DNA of 64,000 nt from Calditrichia bacterium (GCA_020635035.1 JACKAO010000006.1:1-64000), one strand, 5' to 3'; positions 1 through 9,705 are shown, counted from the stretch's first letter. The notes: generated by a model not told the origin, from the sequence alone. Made by a program: numbers and translations.

Positions 1-156
1 CTGGCCTGGGCGACCGGTTATAATGTTTTTGCTATCCCATTGGCTGCCGGCGTTTTGTACGGTTTTGGGATTATCTTAAGCCCGGCGTTTGGTGCTGTAC
101 TGATGTCTTTAAGTACGGTGATTGTAGCGATTAATGCGCGCTTTTTGAAAGTCTGA
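1..156 (+). CDS. Copper-type P-type ATPase, C-terminal fragment
   Basis: This is the last 51 codons of a gene that begins before the window; frame 1 is open from base 1 to a TGA at 154-156. The residues read WATGYNVFAIPLAAGVLY, then SPAFGAVLMSLSTVIVAINA. This is the final transmembrane hairpin typical of heavy-metal P1B-ATPases of the CopA/CopB type, including the conserved YN and MS(L)ST positions that contribute to the membrane copper site. The protein would export Cu+ or Cu2+ across the inner membrane using ATP. The metal-binding N-terminus, the CPC/CPH motif and the ATP-binding domains lie outside the window, so exact specificity cannot be read. Confidence 0.85.
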   Translation: MAWATGYNVFAIPLAAGVLYGFGIILSPAFGAVLMSLSTVIVAINARFLKV

Positions 157-232
157 AAAGGGGCTTTGTTAAGACTAAGAATTTTTTTGTTCGATTTTGG
201 AGTTAATTAGAAAAAGCATACAAGAGAAAAAA

Positions 233-1618
233 ATGCATGATGATCTGATATCCCGTCTGGCTGAATTATCCACGTTAACTGATGTACCAAAGGAAGAACT
301 GGAATGGCTTGTCCGGCATGGCGAGCTGAAAAGTTTTGCACCCGGATTAATAATGAAAAAAGGTGAGAAGGCTGACAAGCTATGGATCATTATAGATGGC
401 CGTATCAGTGTGCATATAGATCGCGGGACAGGTCCAAAGGTAGTAAATACGGAAATTGGCAAAGGTACATTAACCGGTTTTTTGCCATACTCGCGGCTTA
501 AAGTTTTACCCGGTGATGTTTACGCAGATGAAAAAACTGATATGTTTTATATCTCTGTGGACCATTTTACAGAAATGATCAATAAATGTCCCGTATTTAC
601 CGGTTGTACTGTTCATTCCATGATTGATCGTGCGCGTATCCATAATACCAGTGCCATGCAGGATGAAAAGCTGATTTCCATGGGCAAGCTCGCTGCCGGC
701 CTGGCGCATGAACTGAACAATCCTGCATCTGTAGCAATACGGGATGCCAAACTACTAAAGAAGAACCAAACTGAAGCAGATGAAGCTGTTAAAAAACTGC
801 GTCAATGCGGTCTGGATGAAAAACAATTTGAAATTATCGAAGATACACGCTCCGAATGTATAAAATTATCTTTAAACATATCTTTAACGCCATTACAAAA
901 ATCAGACCTTCAGGATGAAATCACAGACTGGTTAGAGAAAAATCATATCAACACCATTGATACCGGACAGCTTGCTAATTTGGGGATTTCCACGAAGATT
1001 TTGAATAATCTGATAATCTTTGTTCCGGGAAATGCTTTTGTTATAGCCCTAGAATGGATCCTTGCCAGTTGCAGCATTCACAGCATTACAACAGAAATCG
1101 AGCAATCCACCACTCAGATTTATAACCTGGTTGAAGCCGTTAAAAAATTTACTTACATGGATAATCTGGCGGAAAAAGAGCAGGTGGATATAGAGACTGG
1201 AATAATACATGCTCTAAGAGTACTGGAGTCAAAATCAAAATCAAAAAACGCCGACATAAAACTGGAAATTCAAAATGGTCTTCCTTCCGTTTTTGCAAAC
1301 GGTGCCGCGTTGAACCAGGTATGGTTCAGTTTGCTGGATAATGCACTTGATGCTATTCCTGATAATGGAAGAATCAAAATTTGTGCACGTAATGAATCTG
1401 ATTTTGTTGCTGTCCGCATTATTGATAACGGCTCTGGAATTCCCGCGGAAAAAATCAATAAAATTTACGATCCTTTTTATACTACAAAATCTCCCGGGCA
1501 GGGCACTGGTCTGGGGCTGGATTTAACCCGACGGCTGATCCGTGCTTATAATGGTGATATCTTTGTTTATTCTGAAGAAGGACGGACGGAGTTTTGCGTT
1601 AATCTTAAAACCGGGTGA
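233..1618 (+). CDS. Sensor histidine kinase with N-terminal cyclic-nucleotide-binding domain
   Basis: The protein has about 461 residues. Residues ~10-115 look like a cNMP-binding (CRP-like) beta-roll. An H-box AGLAHELNNP follows with the phosphoacceptor at about His159. The HATPase domain has an N-box LDNALDAI, DNGSG and a GTGLGL lid at ~424. There is no membrane segment, so it is cytoplasmic. About 200 residues separate H-box and N-box, including a block like DEITDWLEKNHI; that long spacer is seen in a known family of cNMP-domain kinases and is not damage. I chose ATG 233 over an upstream in-frame TTG at 197 because the CRP-like fold starts after it, but both have weak ribosome sites. No response regulator is adjacent. 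The ligand is unknown. Confidence 0.85.
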   Translation: MHDDLISRLAELSTLTDVPKEELEWLVRHGELKSFAPGLIMKKGEKADKLWIIIDGRISVHIDRGTGPKVVNTEIGKGTLTGFLPYSRLKVLPGDVYADEKTDMFYISVDHFTEMINKCPVFTGCTVHSMIDRARIHNTSAMQDEKLISMGKLAAGLAHELNNPASVAIRDAKLLKKNQTEADEAVKKLRQCGLDEKQFEIIEDTRSECIKLSLNISLTPLQKSDLQDEITDWLEKNHINTIDTGQLANLGISTKILNNLIIFVPGNAFVIALEWILASCSIHSITTEIEQSTTQIYNLVEAVKKFTYMDNLAEKEQVDIETGIIHALRVLESKSKSKNADIKLEIQNGLPSVFANGAALNQVWFSLLDNALDAIPDNGRIKICARNESDFVAVRIIDNGSGIPAEKINKIYDPFYTTKSPGQGTGLGLDLTRRLIRAYNGDIFVYSEEGRTEFCVNLKTG

Positions 1619-1660
1619 TCAGCGATTCCGCTTAATGCAATCTTCACGGAATAAATAATT

Positions 1661-3079
1661 TTAAACAACGACTTTCTTCCAGTTGCCCTTCTTAAATAAC
1701 CACAGGGTAAATAAACCAACAGATGTTTCAGAAATAAGAATGGCCCAGAACACGCCGGAATAATTCATTCCCAGGGGTTTTGCCATGATGTATGACAGCG
1801 GGATTTGTATCAACCAGAAAAATACAAAATTAATTTTTGTGGGTGTGATTGTATCACCGGCCCCGTTAAAGGCTTGAGTTGAAACCATCCACCATGCATA
1901 CACAAAATAAGAGTAGGACACAATCCGCAGCCATTCTCCGCCAACATCAATTACACCCGCATCGTCTGTAAAAATTGCCACCAGTGATTCGCTGTACAGG
2001 AAATAACAGATTGCCACAGCAATCATAAAAAGCATATTCCAAAAACCGGTGATCCAGACCGACTTTTCTGCGCGATCAGGTTTTTCCGCACCAAGATTTT
2101 GTCCGACCAGTGTTGCCACAGCATTTGAGAGACCCCATGCCGGCATCATTGTAAACATCATTATTCGGATTGCGATCGTGGCTCCGGCAATCGCCTGGCT
2201 TCCAAATTCGGCAATAATACGCATGATAAAAATCCAGGAAGTCATGGCGATAATCATTTGCCCGATACCGCCCAGGGATGTTCGGATTATTTTTAGTATG
2301 GTTTCTGTATGCCAGATAAGATGGGATTTTAAAACACGAATATGTCGCCCGCCTTTAAATAAAATCCATAATTGTGTAAGAACACCGATAGCACGTCCGA
2401 TTGTTGTTGCAATGGCTGCGCCTTCAACACCGAGTTCAGGAAAAGGTCCGTATCCGAAAATCAATAATGGATCCAGGATAATATTAAACCCGTTGGCAAT
2501 CCATAGAACACGCATGGCATTGGCAGCATCACCAGCACCACGGAAAATAGCATTGATGATAAACAAAAACATGATAACAGCATTTCCGCCAAGCATCCAT
2601 TGAGTGTAACCATAACCATGTTCTAAAGTCCAGCTATCTGCTCCCATTAATGCCAGTAATTCCTTTGCGAAAAAAATACCGGCAATAGCAAAAGGCAGGG
2701 ATGCGATTAGCGCCAGAAAAATACTTTGTACAGCGGCCCGCGATGCGCCATCTTTATCTTTTTCACCAATGCGCCGGGCAACAATCGCTGTGACGGCCAT
2801 CGCTAACCCCATTCCAATCGAATACAAAATATACAGGTATGTTTCGGTAAGCCCGACGGTAGCTACAGCTGATGCTCCGAGGCTGCCAACAAAATATATA
2901 TCAACAACGGCAAAGGTTGATTCCATAATTAATTCGAGAATCATTGGCACTGCTAACAGGAAAATAGCTTTTCCCAGCGGGATCTGGGTAAAATCATCTT
3001 CACTGCCATTAATGGCATTTTTAAGTTCCTGCCAGATGGAAGAAGAATTACTGTTTAAAGAGATCGGTTGATTTTCCAA
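1661..3079 (-). CDS. MATE family multidrug/Na+-coupled efflux transporter
   Basis: The protein has 472 residues and about twelve hydrophobic segments in two six-helix halves, the usual MATE size. The first half has IPLGKAIFLLAVPMILELIM and YFVGSLGASAVATVGL; the second half repeats the pattern with GATIAIRIMMFTMMPAWGLS and VGQNLGA. These match NorM/DinF-type exporters, which expel cationic drugs or metabolites using Na+ or H+. The substrate cannot be told from sequence. It stands alone, convergent with the upstream kinase gene, with only 42 bases between the two stops and no obvious terminator. Confidence 0.92.
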   Translation of the reverse strand: MENQPISLNSNSSSIWQELKNAINGSEDDFTQIPLGKAIFLLAVPMILELIMESTFAVVDIYFVGSLGASAVATVGLTETYLYILYSIGMGLAMAVTAIVARRIGEKDKDGASRAAVQSIFLALIASLPFAIAGIFFAKELLALMGADSWTLEHGYGYTQWMLGGNAVIMFLFIINAIFRGAGDAANAMRVLWIANGFNIILDPLLIFGYGPFPELGVEGAAIATTIGRAIGVLTQLWILFKGGRHIRVLKSHLIWHTETILKIIRTSLGGIGQMIIAMTSWIFIMRIIAEFGSQAIAGATIAIRIMMFTMMPAWGLSNAVATLVGQNLGAEKPDRAEKSVWITGFWNMLFMIAVAICYFLYSESLVAIFTDDAGVIDVGGEWLRIVSYSYFVYAWWMVSTQAFNGAGDTITPTKINFVFFWLIQIPLSYIMAKPLGMNYSGVFWAILISETSVGLFTLWLFKKGNWKKVVV

Positions 3080-3165
3080 ATAACTACATTTTCTGATTAA
3101 ATGATTTATTCTGACTGATTTGTTGTATTGTTAGATTCAGGTAGGGAAAGTGTTTAAAGCAAGAT

Positions 3166-3555
3166 CTAAAGATCATACTCAAGTTCATAAAAATGCTGGC
3201 CTTCTTCAATTTTAATCTTCATTTTACCGGAAAGGCCAACAAGCTCATCCGTTCCTGAGTCCGGAACAACTTCCAGTTTCAGGCTGTTTTCTCCTTTATC
3301 CATTGCACCAAAATGCTGCAGAACAAAGCTGCCATTTTTGCCTGACAGTGTTCCCGAAACCTTTTCAATGGCAACATAACCGGCGGATCCTTTTACAGAA
3401 GTCAGGATACTTAGCATCTCTCCTTTACTGCCGGCATTGAGTTCGCCATAAAAAGTTTTGTCGATGGACATACGGGCAAGTTTTGTTTTATCATCGCTGG
3501 GGACTGAAAAATCAAGCGGAGATAATTTGACGTCAAATTTACCGGAAATTTTCAT
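3166..3555 (-). CDS. DUF3224 domain protein
   Basis: This 129-residue cytoplasmic protein matches the DUF3224 pattern: MSIDKTFYGEL.AGSKGEML near residues 30-50, GYVAIEKVSGTLSGKNGSFVLQH in the middle, and a closing G.SGKMKI.IEEGQHFYELEY. The family folds as a small allene-oxide-cyclase-like beta-barrel; its biochemical role is not established. Its start codon overlaps the stop of the reductase-like gene upstream by four bases (ATGA), so the two are translationally coupled and probably function together. Confidence 0.85.
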   Translation of the reverse strand: MKISGKFDVKLSPLDFSVPSDDKTKLARMSIDKTFYGELNAGSKGEMLSILTSVKGSAGYVAIEKVSGTLSGKNGSFVLQHFGAMDKGENSLKLEVVPDSGTDELVGLSGKMKIKIEEGQHFYELEYDL

Positions 3556-4202
3556 TGTTTATCTTTTTTAAGAATAATATGAGTCGCCTTATCACCTGGT
3601 TTATGCTCAGCGCAATCATATCCTAAAGAATGCATGTTTAGTCCGTTAAACAAATGCTCACCTTTGCCTAAAAAAACAGGTGATATGGCAATATGAAGCT
3701 CATCAATTAATCCGGCTTGCAGATATTGCCGTATGGTGCTTACTCCACCGCCGATTCTTACATCCATTCCATTTGCAGCTTCCAGAGCATGTTCCAGAGC
3801 AGCATGTATTCCATTGGTAACAAAATGAAAAACCGTCCCGCCTTCCATTTCAAAAGATTCACGTTTATGGTTTGTTAAAATGAAAACAGGAACATGATAG
3901 GGCGGATTATCTCCCCACCAGCCTTTCCACTCAATATTAGGTAAACCGCGATAGGGACTAAACATATTTCGACCTAAAATCCAGGCGCCAATATTTTTAA
4001 AACCGTTTTCGGCAAATTTATTGTCAATGCCTGTTGTGCCGGTACTCTTTCCTAACACATTTTGTTGAAAGGTCTTTGTTGGAAAAAACCATTGATGAAG
4101 ATTCTCACCACCTATTCCCAAAGGATTATCAATGCTCTGGTCAGGCCCCGCGCCAAAACCATCTAAGGAAATTGAAAAACTTGCAACCCGTACTTTCTGC
4201 AT
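3552..4202 (-). CDS. Dihydrofolate reductase family protein (RibD C-terminal-like)
   Basis: The protein has 216 residues. The N-terminus VRVASFSISLDGFGAGPDQS is the standard opening of the RibD_C / YyaP-YwjB family. Later come GAWILGRNMF, PVFILTNHKRES and IRIGGGVSTIRQYLQAGLIDELHIAISPVFLGKGEHLF, which are the nucleotide-binding strands of the dihydrofolate-reductase fold. The family includes NADPH-dependent reductases, but most single-domain members have no proven substrate, and there is no riboflavin or folate gene nearby. It is the first gene of a two-gene operon with the DUF3224 gene. Confidence 0.85.
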   Translation of the reverse strand: MQKVRVASFSISLDGFGAGPDQSIDNPLGIGGENLHQWFFPTKTFQQNVLGKSTGTTGIDNKFAENGFKNIGAWILGRNMFSPYRGLPNIEWKGWWGDNPPYHVPVFILTNHKRESFEMEGGTVFHFVTNGIHAALEHALEAANGMDVRIGGGVSTIRQYLQAGLIDELHIAISPVFLGKGEHLFNGLNMHSLGYDCAEHKPGDKATHIILKKDKQ

Positions 4203-4393
4203 TATTGGCTTCTCTCGATTAATTTTAGAATTTGAATATGTTCATTGTTAACGGGCAAAAATAGGTAAATATTTCTATTATTTAGATTGTTCTGGTATTA
4301 TATGAATTTTTTGCGACAGGTAAACAATTGCGGAAGAGCAATAAAAAAATCAATATTTAGTATTACAAGCAACAGGAGATACTTATCAAAAGA

Positions 4394-4594
4394 TTATAAA
4401 TACATCTCAGATGGATGGTCTTCTGAATTGTTTATCCTTTTAGACTCAAGAAGAGAATCCGCTACATGTTCCAGCAGTTTATGTAATAATTCACGATCGG
4501 TACTTTCGTCATCAGGATTTATTCTGCGGTAGTCATTCAACATATTAGAAAGTACATTATTCCATTGTTGTTTAGTTTTGTTATCCATTACCAT
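4394..4594 (-). CDS. Small acidic hypothetical protein
   Basis: This is a possible 66-residue soluble protein (56-64 if a later in-frame Met, at residue 3, is used). It is rich in Asp, Glu, Asn and Arg and has amphipathic helical stretches such as ELLHKLLEHVADSL. It sits alone in an otherwise non-coding stretch between two leftward genes, which makes it more believable than a shadow ORF. The ribosome site is poor (GGGTCT about nine bases upstream). I do not recognise a family, and it may not be expressed. Confidence 0.35.
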   Translation of the reverse strand: MVMDNKTKQQWNNVLSNMLNDYRRINPDDESTDRELLHKLLEHVADSLLESKRINNSEDHPSEMYL

Positions 4595-4754
4595 AGACCC
4601 TGTTTATAGAGTTAATGTTTAGTGTTAGGTTTTTCATAAATTTAAGCACCTGAATCAGGAAAGCAATTCTATTTTAAGATTTAAAAGGATTAATTGGGTT
4701 TCGTTAGAAAAAGGAATAGTTGTTTTTATTACAGGTTAAGAACACAAGAATTTT

Positions 4755-5423
4755 TTAATTATCACTAAAACTATTTAATTCATCAATAACCTTTTGAACG
4801 TATTCTTCGAGTACTTTTTCTGCAGATTTATGTAAGTTTTGAGTGGATTTTAAAAAAACTTTGTAAACTTTTATTGCCAGTATTGCCTGTTGTGTCGTAT
4901 TTCGTGGAACAAATCCTACCGGAAATTTATCGGCGTATATGGTTAAGAAATGTGCAGCATCTTTTAGTGCATTCAGTATCTTATTTTCATCGGCAGATGT
5001 TTTATTAAAATTCCAGCGATCTGATTGTTTTAGGATTTCTTTTTTAGATTTGTCTTCCGGTTTAAGTCCTGTTACATTAAATACCCTACAATCATAGTTG
5101 CGGCAGGTAAAGGGACGCTGATTATAAATGGAGCATTTATCTTTAATCAGCATCGGACATTTTCCTTCTTTATCGTAACCCATAACCATATGGCCTTTGG
5201 GCATCCCCGGAGCGGGAAATAACAATTCTTTGGGAATAGCGCTTAGAGTGCTTGTTTCCTGTGGTTGAATATGAATAAAATAAGAAGCTTTACAACAGGC
5301 ATTACATGTTCCGCAGGGCACATCCATGCCCCGGTTTGTTTTCTGTGTAAGGGTAATCTGTTCCAGCCAGTGTGAAAAATCTCCGGCATTTATCTTATCA
5401 TCGGGTTTTTCGTGTTTGTCCAT
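4755..5423 (-). CDS. YkgJ-type cysteine-cluster protein
   Basis: The protein has 222 residues. Near residue 40 it has PCGTCNACCKASYF and around residues 90-115 CPMLIKDKCSIYNQRPFTCRNYDCRVF. This spacing of CxxCxxCC and CxxxxxxxCxxYxxRPxxCRxYxC defines the YkgJ / UPF0153 cysteine-cluster family, thought to bind a metal ion or an Fe-S cluster. The C-terminal half is helical and ends in a Glu/Lys-rich helix. It has no signal peptide and is likely cytoplasmic. It is a single gene with no functional clue from its neighbours. Confidence 0.85.
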   Translation of the reverse strand: MDKHEKPDDKINAGDFSHWLEQITLTQKTNRGMDVPCGTCNACCKASYFIHIQPQETSTLSAIPKELLFPAPGMPKGHMVMGYDKEGKCPMLIKDKCSIYNQRPFTCRNYDCRVFNVTGLKPEDKSKKEILKQSDRWNFNKTSADENKILNALKDAAHFLTIYADKFPVGFVPRNTTQQAILAIKVYKVFLKSTQNLHKSAEKVLEEYVQKVIDELNSFSDN

Positions 5424-5484
5424 TTTGTTATATCCGTCTATAGCAATCAGGACAATATAACAATATTTGTGTAGCGTGGAAAAT

Positions 5485-5510
5485 CAGAAAAACAAAGACT
5501 GTTTTTTCTG
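5485..5510 (-). terminator. Possible weak rho-independent terminator
   Basis: Read on the minus strand just after the kinase stop, CAGAAAAAACA and TGTTTTTCTG can pair with a short loop and one bulge, and are followed by ATTTTCC. The stem is AT-rich and the U-tract is short, so the call is weak. Confidence 0.3.
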
Positions 5511-5514
5511 CGGG

Positions 5515-7992
5515 TTATTCATTATCTAAAACTTCACGAACTTTTTTTACAAGACTTTCAATGCTGAAAGGCTTTGTAAGGATATTCGAACCTTCTTTGA
5601 TAATACCCTGATTAACAACAATGTTATCTGTATATCCGGTCACAAAGAGAACTTTTACATCCGGATAGACCTTGTTAATTTTCACCGCCAGTTCTTGACC
5701 ATTCATCACGGGCATGACAACATCAGTAATCAGCAATGAAAAAAAGATGTCTTTGTTCCTGGTAATTTCCAGGGCATGCTCAACATCTCTTGCAACAATA
5801 ATATTATAGCCATAGCGTTTGAGAATACTTTTTAATAATTCCCGCAAACCTGCTTCATCTTCAACTATTAATATTGTTTCGTTACCGGTTTTTACAGAAG
5901 AAATGTTGTTCTTTTCAAAAACATCAGGATTTTCAGTTACTGCCGGCAGATAGATTTTAAATGTTGTCCCTTTATCCGGTTCACTGTAAACCCAGATATT
6001 ACCTTCAGCCTGTTTTACAATCCCGTAAACAGTGGATAAACCCAGACCGGTTCCTTTTCCGACTTCCTTGGTTGTATAGAATGGCTCAAAAATACGTGAT
6101 TTAGTTTCCGCGTCCATTCCCTGGCCGGAGTCACTTACTGAAATCAAAACATATTCACCGGGTTTAACGGACAAATGATAATCTTCATAAGAAGGTTCCA
6201 GTTTTACATTATATGTTTCAAGAATAAGCTTGCCGCCATTAGGCATAGCATCGCGTGCATTAACGGCAAGGTTCATAATTATCTGATCAAACTGCCCAGG
6301 ATCAATTTTTATATTGGAAGTGCTTTCATCTAATAAAGATTGAATAACAATGTTTTCACCAATCAGCCGGTTGAGCATTTTCTTTATATTAGTGAGTGAT
6401 TCAACCGGATTTAATACCTTTGGCTCAATGATTTGTTTTCGACTGAAAGCAAGCAACTGATTGGTTAAATCTGCGGCTCTGCTACCGGCATTTTGAATTT
6501 CCAGGATATGTTTTTTAAATGTATTTGCTTCAGGCATTTGTTCATTTAAGATTTGGCAATATCCTAAAATAATGGTTAACAGATTGTTAAAATCATGCGC
6601 GATTCCCCCGGCCAACTGACCAATCCCTTCAAGTTTTTGGGCCTGCAAAAGTTGTTCTTCCAGCTGTTTCCGTTCAGTTTCGATGAATTCTCTGCTTATA
6701 GCAGCTGTAATTGTATTTGCTAAGATCTGCAATCCTTCAATTTCTTCTTCTGTCCAAACCCGGCTTTTACGGGTCTCATGAAAGCCAATAAAACCCCAAA
6801 GTTTTTTCTTTATAATTATGGGTAGGCTGATAAAAGAAATAATTCCACTTTTGGTTGTAATTTTTTGAATGTTACTGGGAATATCGGTTGCATGCCCTGA
6901 TACCGGCTGATTTTTTTCATATCGGTTGTTCCAGTCTGCCAGGTTAAGCTCTTTAAGATCAAGATTCTTTAATTCCGGGTTGTCTTTTAAAGAACTGACA
7001 CCCTGGGCAGTTTCTTCAAATATGAGAGAAAAACGAAGTTCGTCACCTTCAAAGGTATCTTTTTTGTATAAAAATGCCCGACTGATGTCAATAGTATTTA
7101 TGACACGCTGCAGCATTTCACTGCATTGTTCCTGCCACGAATTCGACCGGACCAGTTTTTCTGCGATCCATGCAATTGCCTGCAGAATAGCGCCACGCCG
7201 TTTAAGGGTGGTCTCATTTTTAATTCTTTCTGTTATGTCACGGGAAATCCCCAATACAGAAGTTATTCCGGATGACTGCGGATCGGGGATCGGCGTAAAG
7301 GTAGTGCCCAGCCAGACCGGATCGTTCCCATGCTGGATCTCATGCTCTAAGTATAAAGCGTTTTTTGATGTAATAACCTGGCGGATTTTTTCTGCCTGGA
7401 CTTTGGCGATTTTATTTCCAAAAAAATCTGCCAGTTTTCTCCCGATAATTTCAGAACTTTTTTTTCCAAACAGGTCGACTGCATATGAATTGATGTATTC
7501 CAGTTTCAGATCTTTATTAACAACAAAAATAATATCCCGGGCACTTTCTGCAAGCGTCCGGTAAAGCTCTTCACTTTTGCGCAGATTTTTTTCGGCGGTA
7601 AGTTTTGCTTTGTGAATATTCTTTTTATCCAGGGCATTTTTTACAGCAGGCACAAGACGGGCAAGGTTATCTTTTAGGATGTAATCCGCAGCCCCGGCTT
7701 TCATCAGTTCAACGGCAGTTTCTTCATCCAGTGTACCGGTAACAATGATAACCGGCAGATCGGGTTGTTTTTGACCAACAATATCCAAAGCTATTTTACC
7801 ACTGATTCCGGGAACGGAGAAATCGGAAAGAACCAGATCCGGTTTAAAAAGATCGAGTGCTGAAACAAAATCATCTCTGGAATCAACGGTTTTAAAAATA
7901 AAATCGGGAGAATCTTCTTTAATTTTATCCTGGATTAATTCCGCATCTGTCTCCACATCTTCCAGGTGCAGAATTGAAATCTTGTTATTCAT
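5515..7992 (-). CDS. Hybrid histidine kinase, REC-PAS-GAF-HisKA-HATPase-REC
   Basis: The protein has about 825 residues from the chosen ATG. It starts with a receiver domain (acceptor about Asp57 in LVLSDFSVPG), then a PAS domain (~135-250), a GAF domain (~290-430), a HisKA domain with AGGIAHDFNNLL and acceptor His466, a HATPase domain (NARDAMPNGG, GTGLGLSTVYG) and a C-terminal receiver with LLITDVVMPVMNG. It lacks membrane segments and is a soluble phosphorelay kinase whose output is not encoded within it. An open frame extends 20 codons upstream, but Met at 7992 begins the receiver strand and has GGAAT in front. It lies 130 bases downstream of the receiver gene on the same strand. Confidence 0.9.
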   Translation of the reverse strand: MNNKISILHLEDVETDAELIQDKIKEDSPDFIFKTVDSRDDFVSALDLFKPDLVLSDFSVPGISGKIALDIVGQKQPDLPVIIVTGTLDEETAVELMKAGAADYILKDNLARLVPAVKNALDKKNIHKAKLTAEKNLRKSEELYRTLAESARDIIFVVNKDLKLEYINSYAVDLFGKKSSEIIGRKLADFFGNKIAKVQAEKIRQVITSKNALYLEHEIQHGNDPVWLGTTFTPIPDPQSSGITSVLGISRDITERIKNETTLKRRGAILQAIAWIAEKLVRSNSWQEQCSEMLQRVINTIDISRAFLYKKDTFEGDELRFSLIFEETAQGVSSLKDNPELKNLDLKELNLADWNNRYEKNQPVSGHATDIPSNIQKITTKSGIISFISLPIIIKKKLWGFIGFHETRKSRVWTEEEIEGLQILANTITAAISREFIETERKQLEEQLLQAQKLEGIGQLAGGIAHDFNNLLTIILGYCQILNEQMPEANTFKKHILEIQNAGSRAADLTNQLLAFSRKQIIEPKVLNPVESLTNIKKMLNRLIGENIVIQSLLDESTSNIKIDPGQFDQIIMNLAVNARDAMPNGGKLILETYNVKLEPSYEDYHLSVKPGEYVLISVSDSGQGMDAETKSRIFEPFYTTKEVGKGTGLGLSTVYGIVKQAEGNIWVYSEPDKGTTFKIYLPAVTENPDVFEKNNISSVKTGNETILIVEDEAGLRELLKSILKRYGYNIIVARDVEHALEITRNKDIFFSLLITDVVMPVMNGQELAVKINKVYPDVKVLFVTGYTDNIVVNQGIIKEGSNILTKPFSIESLVKKVREVLDNE

Positions 7993-8124
7993 ACCAATTC
8001 CATAAGTTGAATTATCTTTTAACATCCATATATTTGCAGGGAATATGCCCAATTCTTAAGCATAAAAAGATTCAGATTTTTGTAATAAGAATTGCATAGA
8101 TAATAACGACTGGAAGCGGTCTGG

Positions 8125-8565
8125 TTATTCCGGCTGCTGATTAAGAATAAGCCAGTACATGCCAAGGTTTGCTACCGCTTCGGAAAAGTCGTTGAAGTTA
8201 ACCGGTTTTGTAACATAGCTGTTAACGCCCAGCTGGTAACTTTCGATAAGATCTTTCTCTTCCCGGGATGATGTTAAAACAACAACGGGTATTGTTCGGG
8301 TGCGTTCATCTTTTTTAATAATTTGAAGGACATCCAATCCACTTAATTTTGGTAATTTTAAATCGAGTAAAATCAGCTTTGGTTTAGCATCCGTGTTTCT
8401 CCCGGAATATTTTCCCTGGCCAAATAAAAAATCTACAGCCTGCTGGCCATCTTCCACGTGATGTACCTGATTGGCCAGGTTACGGTCACGGAGGGCATCC
8501 ATAGTCAGCTCAGAATCAGCAGGATTATCTTCCACTAATAAAATTTGCACATCATTTGGTATCAT
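8125..8565 (-). CDS. Single-domain response regulator (Rcp1-like)
   Basis: The protein is 146 residues, one receiver domain and nothing else. The acidic pocket is VEDNPADSE, the phosphoacceptor is Asp68 in LILLDLKLP, the switch Ser/Thr is in VVVLTSS, and Lys120 is in SYVTKPVNF. The long loop between beta-2 and the acceptor (FGQGKYSGRNTDAKPK) is characteristic of Rcp1-type regulators that partner with phytochrome-like kinases. A GGAGAG ribosome site precedes the ATG, and the gene starts 15 bases after its probable kinase partner. Confidence 0.93.
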   Translation of the reverse strand: MIPNDVQILLVEDNPADSELTMDALRDRNLANQVHHVEDGQQAVDFLFGQGKYSGRNTDAKPKLILLDLKLPKLSGLDVLQIIKKDERTRTIPVVVLTSSREEKDLIESYQLGVNSYVTKPVNFNDFSEAVANLGMYWLILNQQPE

Positions 8566-8580
8566 TTATCTCTCCATTTT

Positions 8581-9705
8581 TTAGGGTATTGTAAAAAAGA
8601 AAGTTGCGCCGGCATTTTCCTGACTTTCGGCCCAGATACGTCCACCGTGCTTATGAATAATACGCTGAACTGTGCTTAAACCAATCCCGGTACCTTCAAA
8701 TTCCTTTTCGCTGTGCAGACGTTGAAAAACTCCGAAGAGCTTGTCCGAGTAACGCATATCAAATCCGGCTCCGTTATCTTTTACATAATAAACGATTTCA
8801 TCCGATCCATTTTTACTGCTGATTTCAATGATCTGTTTCTCTTTGTTGCGGCTGTATTTCAATGCATTGGAAATCAGATTTACCAACACAATCTTTATCA
8901 TGGAAAAATCTCCCTTAGCAGGTGGAAGTTTCCCGAAAGTTACTTCAACAGAACGGGAACCATTCTCGGCTGTAACATCTTTAAAAGCTGATCGTGATAA
9001 ATCTTCCATGTCAATGAAAGTCGTTATAATATCCTTTCGTCCCAGCCTGGAAAAAGCCAGCAGATTATCAATGAGATCACCCATCTTTTCTCCATTACGG
9101 ATAATAATATTCAACAGGCGTTTACCTTCTTCATCGAGCTGCTCTGCAGAACGTAATAATTTTGCTGAAAATCCTGTTATTGCCCGCAGCGGGGCACGCA
9201 GGTCGTGAGAAACAGAATAGCTGAACGATTCCAATTCTTTATTGGCGTCTTCTAATTGCTGTGTGCGTTCAATGACGCGTTTTTCAAGATCTTCATTTAA
9301 TTTTTTTATTTCTTCTTCGTTTTTTTTACGCTCAGTTATATCAACGACTGTTGCAAGTATCTCAATGCCATTTTGAGTGGTGATATGACTCAGTCCAATT
9401 TCAACAGGGAATTCACTGCCATCTTTTCTGCGGGCATATAAATCGCGTCCGGCGCCCATAGCCCGGTTCGAAGGTTTATGAACAAAAGCATCCCGCATTT
9501 CCGGGTGTTTGTTTTTTAAGGCATCCGGTAATAAAATTTCCACCGGTTTACCCAGCAGTTCATCTGAAGAATAACCGAAGTATTTTTCAATTTGCGGATT
9601 TATTAATGTTATTTTTCCCTTCTGGTCGGTCATCAGGATACCGCTTGGGGCAGCATCTACAACCATTTTAAACCGCTGTTCTGCTTTTTCGAGCATCTTT
9701 TCCAT
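8581..9705 (-). CDS. PAS-domain sensor histidine kinase, partner of the Rcp1-like regulator
   Basis: The protein has 374 residues: one PAS domain (~8-126), a coiled-coil linker (EEIKKLNEDLEKRVIERTQQ), a HisKA domain with SVSHDLRAPLRAITGFS and acceptor His168, and a HATPase domain with DNGAGFDMRY and GTGIGLSTVQRI. The layout is that of the kinase half of bacteriophytochromes, here with PAS replacing the photosensory domains. It is soluble. A GGAGA site lies just before the ATG. It forms a two-gene operon with the downstream receiver, so phosphotransfer between them is likely. Confidence 0.92.
   Translation of the reverse strand: MEKMLEKAEQRFKMVVDAAPSGILMTDQKGKITLINPQIEKYFGYSSDELLGKPVEILLPDALKNKHPEMRDAFVHKPSNRAMGAGRDLYARRKDGSEFPVEIGLSHITTQNGIEILATVVDITERKKNEEEIKKLNEDLEKRVIERTQQLEDANKELESFSYSVSHDLRAPLRAITGFSAKLLRSAEQLDEEGKRLLNIIIRNGEKMGDLIDNLLAFSRLGRKDIITTFIDMEDLSRSAFKDVTAENGSRSVEVTFGKLPPAKGDFSMIKIVLVNLISNALKYSRNKEKQIIEISSKNGSDEIVYYVKDNGAGFDMRYSDKLFGVFQRLHSEKEFEGTGIGLSTVQRIIHKHGGRIWAESQENAGATFFFTIP

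Noticed and set aside
2049..2603. 184-codon rightward ORF
   Set aside because: It lies wholly antisense to the MATE gene, has no ribosome site, and its composition is that of a reversed membrane protein.
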